From NCBI GenBank assembly GCA_002339675.1, contig DDKB01000014.1, positions 124,001 to 188,000 on the forward strand: DNA of 64,000 bases, read 5' to 3'. Positions 62,346-64,000 of this stretch are shown here, in pieces. Each line of letters starts with the position of its first letter. Position 1 is the stretch's first letter. The translations under genes were made by a program, and so were the position numbers. Source of the stretch: Stutzerimonas stutzeri (lineage in GTDB: Bacteria; Pseudomonadota; Gammaproteobacteria; Pseudomonadales; Pseudomonadaceae). The notes under the pieces are model-generated. The model did not search any database and was not told the DNA's origin. It saw nothing but the letters and a program-made list of their open reading frames with translations.

Positions 62346-62379
62346 CAGGCGAAACCTCACGGTTTCGCCTGTTTCGTTT
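62346..62379 (+). terminator. Terminator after bamC
   Basis: A perfect 11-bp stem CAGGCGAAACC/GGTTTCGCCTG (62346-62356 and 62361-62371) with loop TCAC is followed by TTTCGTTT. Confidence 0.8.
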
Positions 62380-62450
62380 GATGACAGACCCCGTCACCAC
62401 GGCAGTCGGTTCGCTGCGCCGGGCGACGGCTCGGTAAGCGAGAACAATCC

Positions 62451-63320
62451 ATGACCACTCCCAACGCCCTCAGCCTGAAGAAGATTTACTCGGGCAAGGT
62501 CCGTGACCTGTACGAAATCGATCAACAGCGCATGCTGATGGTGGCCACCGATCGGCTGTCGGCCTTCGATGTGATCCTCGCCGAGCCAATCCCGGAGAAG
62601 GGCAAGATCCTCACCGCCATCTCCAACTTCTGGTTCGACAAGCTCGCCCACCTGGTGCCCAACCATTTCACCGGCGACAAGGTCGAGGACGTGGTACGCG
62701 CCGAGGAGCTGCCGCTGGTCGAGGGGCGTGCCGTCGTCGCCAAGCGCCTGAAGCCCGTCGCGGTCGAGGCCATCGTGCGGGGCTATATCGTCGGCTCCGG
62801 CTGGAAGGAATACCAGAAGAACGGCACCGTTTGCGGTATCCGCCTGCCGGCGGGGCTGAAAGAGGCGGCCAAGCTTCCCGCGCCGATCTTCACCCCATCG
62901 ACAAAGGCAGCCGTTGGCGATCACGATGAGAACATCTCATTCGAGCAGTGCGAAGCGATCATCGGCAAGGAGCTAGCCGCCCAGGTGCGCGACACCGCGA
63001 TTGCTCTCTACACCGCCGCTGTCGACTACGCGGCGACACGCGGCATCATCATCGCCGATACCAAGTTCGAGTTCGGCCTGGACGAGCAGGGCACTCTGAC
63101 CCTGATGGACGAGGTGCTGACGCCGGATTCGAGCCGCTTCTGGCCAGCTGACAGCTACCGGGAAGGCTGCAATCCGCCGAGCTTCGACAAGCAGTTCGTG
63201 CGCGATTGGCTGGAATCCACCGGCTGGAACAAGGAGCCACCGGCGCCACCGGTGCCGGCCGAGGTCGCGCAAAAGACAGCCGACAAGTACCGTGAAGCCC
63301 TGACCCGCCTCACCAGCTGA
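62451..63320 (+). CDS. purC: SAICAR synthase, long (~290-residue) form
   Basis: PurC joins aspartate to CAIR with ATP in purine synthesis. This 289-residue version has [43 protein letters not shown], the ADTKFEFG metal motif, and [15 protein letters not shown]. That is the longer, yeast ADE1-like and beta-proteobacterial form rather than the ~236-residue E. coli/P. aeruginosa form. It starts with ATG at 62451 after AAGCGAG. A short hairpin (63342-63370) follows, without a T-run. Confidence 0.92.
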   Translation: MTTPNALSLKKIYSGKVRDLYEIDQQRMLMVATDRLSAFDVILAEPIPEKGKILTAISNFWFDKLAHLVPNHFTGDKVEDVVRAEELPLVEGRAVVAKRLKPVAVEAIVRGYIVGSGWKEYQKNGTVCGIRLPAGLKEAAKLPAPIFTPSTKAAVGDHDENISFEQCEAIIGKELAAQVRDTAIALYTAAVDYAATRGIIIADTKFEFGLDEQGTLTLMDEVLTPDSSRFWPADSYREGCNPPSFDKQFVRDWLESTGWNKEPPAPPVPAEVAQKTADKYREALTRLTS

Positions 63321-63407
63321 AACCGACGCAGGCCCCAACGCTGCACCGCGGCGATCGTCGAAGCGGTGCAACGCCCTGAAAGTTGAGAAAAAAGCCTGCT
63401 GTTGGGG

Positions 63408-63436
63408 TTCGACAATCGCTTGCGAACTGCTATGAT
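63408..63436 (+). promoter_or_regulatory. Promoter of tRNA-Ser
   Basis: TATGAT at 63431-63436 lies 10 bp before the tRNA, with a weak -35 (TTCGAC, 63408-63413) 17 bp upstream. Confidence 0.45.
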
Positions 63437-63446
63437 GCGCGCCGCT

Positions 63447-63536
63447 GGAGAGATGCCGGAGTGGCCGAACGGGACGGATTCGAAATCCGTTGTACCCTCG
63501 CGGGTACCTAGGGTTCAAATCCCTATCTCTCCGCCA
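63447..63536 (+). tRNA. tRNA-Ser (anticodon CGA)
   Basis: A 90-nt class II tRNA with a long variable arm (TGTACCCTCGCGGGTACC). The acceptor GGAGAGA pairs with TCTCTCC, the anticodon CGA lies at 63481-63483 in loop TTCGAAA, and CCA is encoded at 63534-63536. It decodes UCG. Confidence 0.97.
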
Positions 63537-63550
63537 CTATTTAACCTGAG

Positions 63551-63590
63551 AGCCCCGGATTCCGGGGCTTTCTCGTTTCTTGGGTCTGCC
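63551..63590 (+). terminator. Terminator after tRNA-Ser
   Basis: A 9-bp perfect stem AGCCCCGGA/TCCGGGGCT (63551-63559 and 63561-63569; a 1-nt loop as read, so the inner pairs will open) is followed by TTCTCGTTTCTT. The T-tract is interrupted, so strength is moderate. Confidence 0.6.
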
Positions 63591-63893
63591 TAAGGGTCGT
63601 TGACCTACACTCTGACCTACACCGCGGCGTTGGTTTGGCGTTGTTGGTCGTTGCCTCTGCCGCTGCCTTCTTGTTTGAGGTTTCTTAGGATCTGCGACCG
63701 GGTGCTTCTTCGCGGCTCCAGTTGAGCGTCTGTCGTGACTGCTTACCATCATGGCCACGAACGAGTCTGCCGTATGACCTGGATGGATCGATTTAATGGA
63801 TACCGGGCTGGATACCTTCGCGCTGACGACGGACCGAAGGTGCGCACGCAAGCCGAGGCCGCAAGGAGACCGTCTCGCTAGGAAGACTAGTGA
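63591..63893. other. Unassigned sequence beyond tRNA-Ser, possible edge of accessory DNA
   Basis: No convincing gene is seen. TGACCTACAC occurs twice, 12 bp apart (63601-63610 and 63613-63622). Plus-strand codons 63774-63881 give a protein-like 35-residue peptide starting MTWMDRFNGYRAGY that ends in TAG. Base composition is more mixed than in the core genes. This could be degraded mobile DNA next to a tRNA gene. Confidence 0.4.
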
Positions 63894-64000
63894 GTGCCAC
63901 AGGATCATTCTGAGCGGGCTGGGTTCATCGTCCACCCTTTCATCCAAGTCCGGGAGCGCAGATTCGGACGCAACGCCTCGTTCCACGTGTCGCCCCGATA
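63894..64000 (+). CDS. Possible partial gene running off the window end
   Basis: A GTG at 63894 directly follows an in-frame TGA and has AGGAAG upstream. The frame stays open for 35 codons to the edge (PQDHSERAGFIVHPFI...). Composition is protein-like but the piece is too short to assign. It could be the first gene of an island inserted beside tRNA-Ser. Confidence 0.3.
   Translation, partial: MPQDHSERAGFIVHPFIQVRERRFGRNASFHVSPR

Overview
The window is GC-rich chromosomal DNA of a gamma-proteobacterium of the Pseudomonas lineage. OprL/Pal, TolQ, AspS, ProS and an OprD-family porin closely resemble their Pseudomonas counterparts as I remember them, and gene order follows P. aeruginosa in long blocks. 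The P. stutzeri group (Stutzerimonas) is my best guess, inferred from rearranged block order and gene content. It cannot be proved from this window. Nearly all of it is core chromosome.

Layout. (1) 1-9 kb, + strand: fatty-acid/lipid and cell-cycle run plsX(partial)-fabD-fabG-acpP-fabF-pabC-mltG-tmk-holB-pilZ-tatD, mostly with 4-8 nt overlaps, then aroP. (2) 10.5-15 kb: a candidate RpoS-type small RNA matching RgsA, a PLP aminotransferase divergent from a TetR regulator, a poorly conserved stretch with two doubtful small genes, a DUF4823 lipoprotein and a DUF1285 protein. (3) 14.7-23.6 kb: rlmA, dapE, tcdA, csdE, csdA, dapD and dapC with small redox proteins. Three succinylase-branch DAP genes lie here and dapA is at 60.3 kb; csdA-csdE-tcdA form a sulfur-transfer/tRNA t6A-cyclisation set. 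(4) 23.6-36.9 kb: envelope proteins, purM-purN, hda, wrbA, arsC, yihY, a TlpA-like lipoprotein, a broken lytic transglycosylase, a lipoprotein and proS. (5) 36.9-53 kb: oprD-type porin, HIT protein, slyX, membrane-anchored cold-shock protein, dps, aspS, yebC/pmpR, ruvCAB, ybgC-tolQRAB-pal-cpoB, queE-queC and tRNA-Lys(TTT). (6) 53-63.5 kb: acetate-type CoA-transferase, nadA, BepA-type protease, TusA-like protein, permease, bcp, gcvR-like protein, dapA, bamC, a long-form purC and tRNA-Ser(CGA). The last ~460 bp beyond tRNA-Ser look like the start of accessory DNA.

The points most worth attention are these: a perfect 10-bp tandem duplication that shifts the frame between the signal peptide and mature part of a lytic transglycosylase (34011-34030); the RgsA-like sRNA at 10547-10655, which can pair with acpP in the same window; a long inverted repeat between csdA and dapD; a PurC of the ~290-residue form; and the tRNA-Ser junction. 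I found no CRISPR array, insertion sequence, prophage or recognisable defence system. I found no convincing wholly new multi-gene system.
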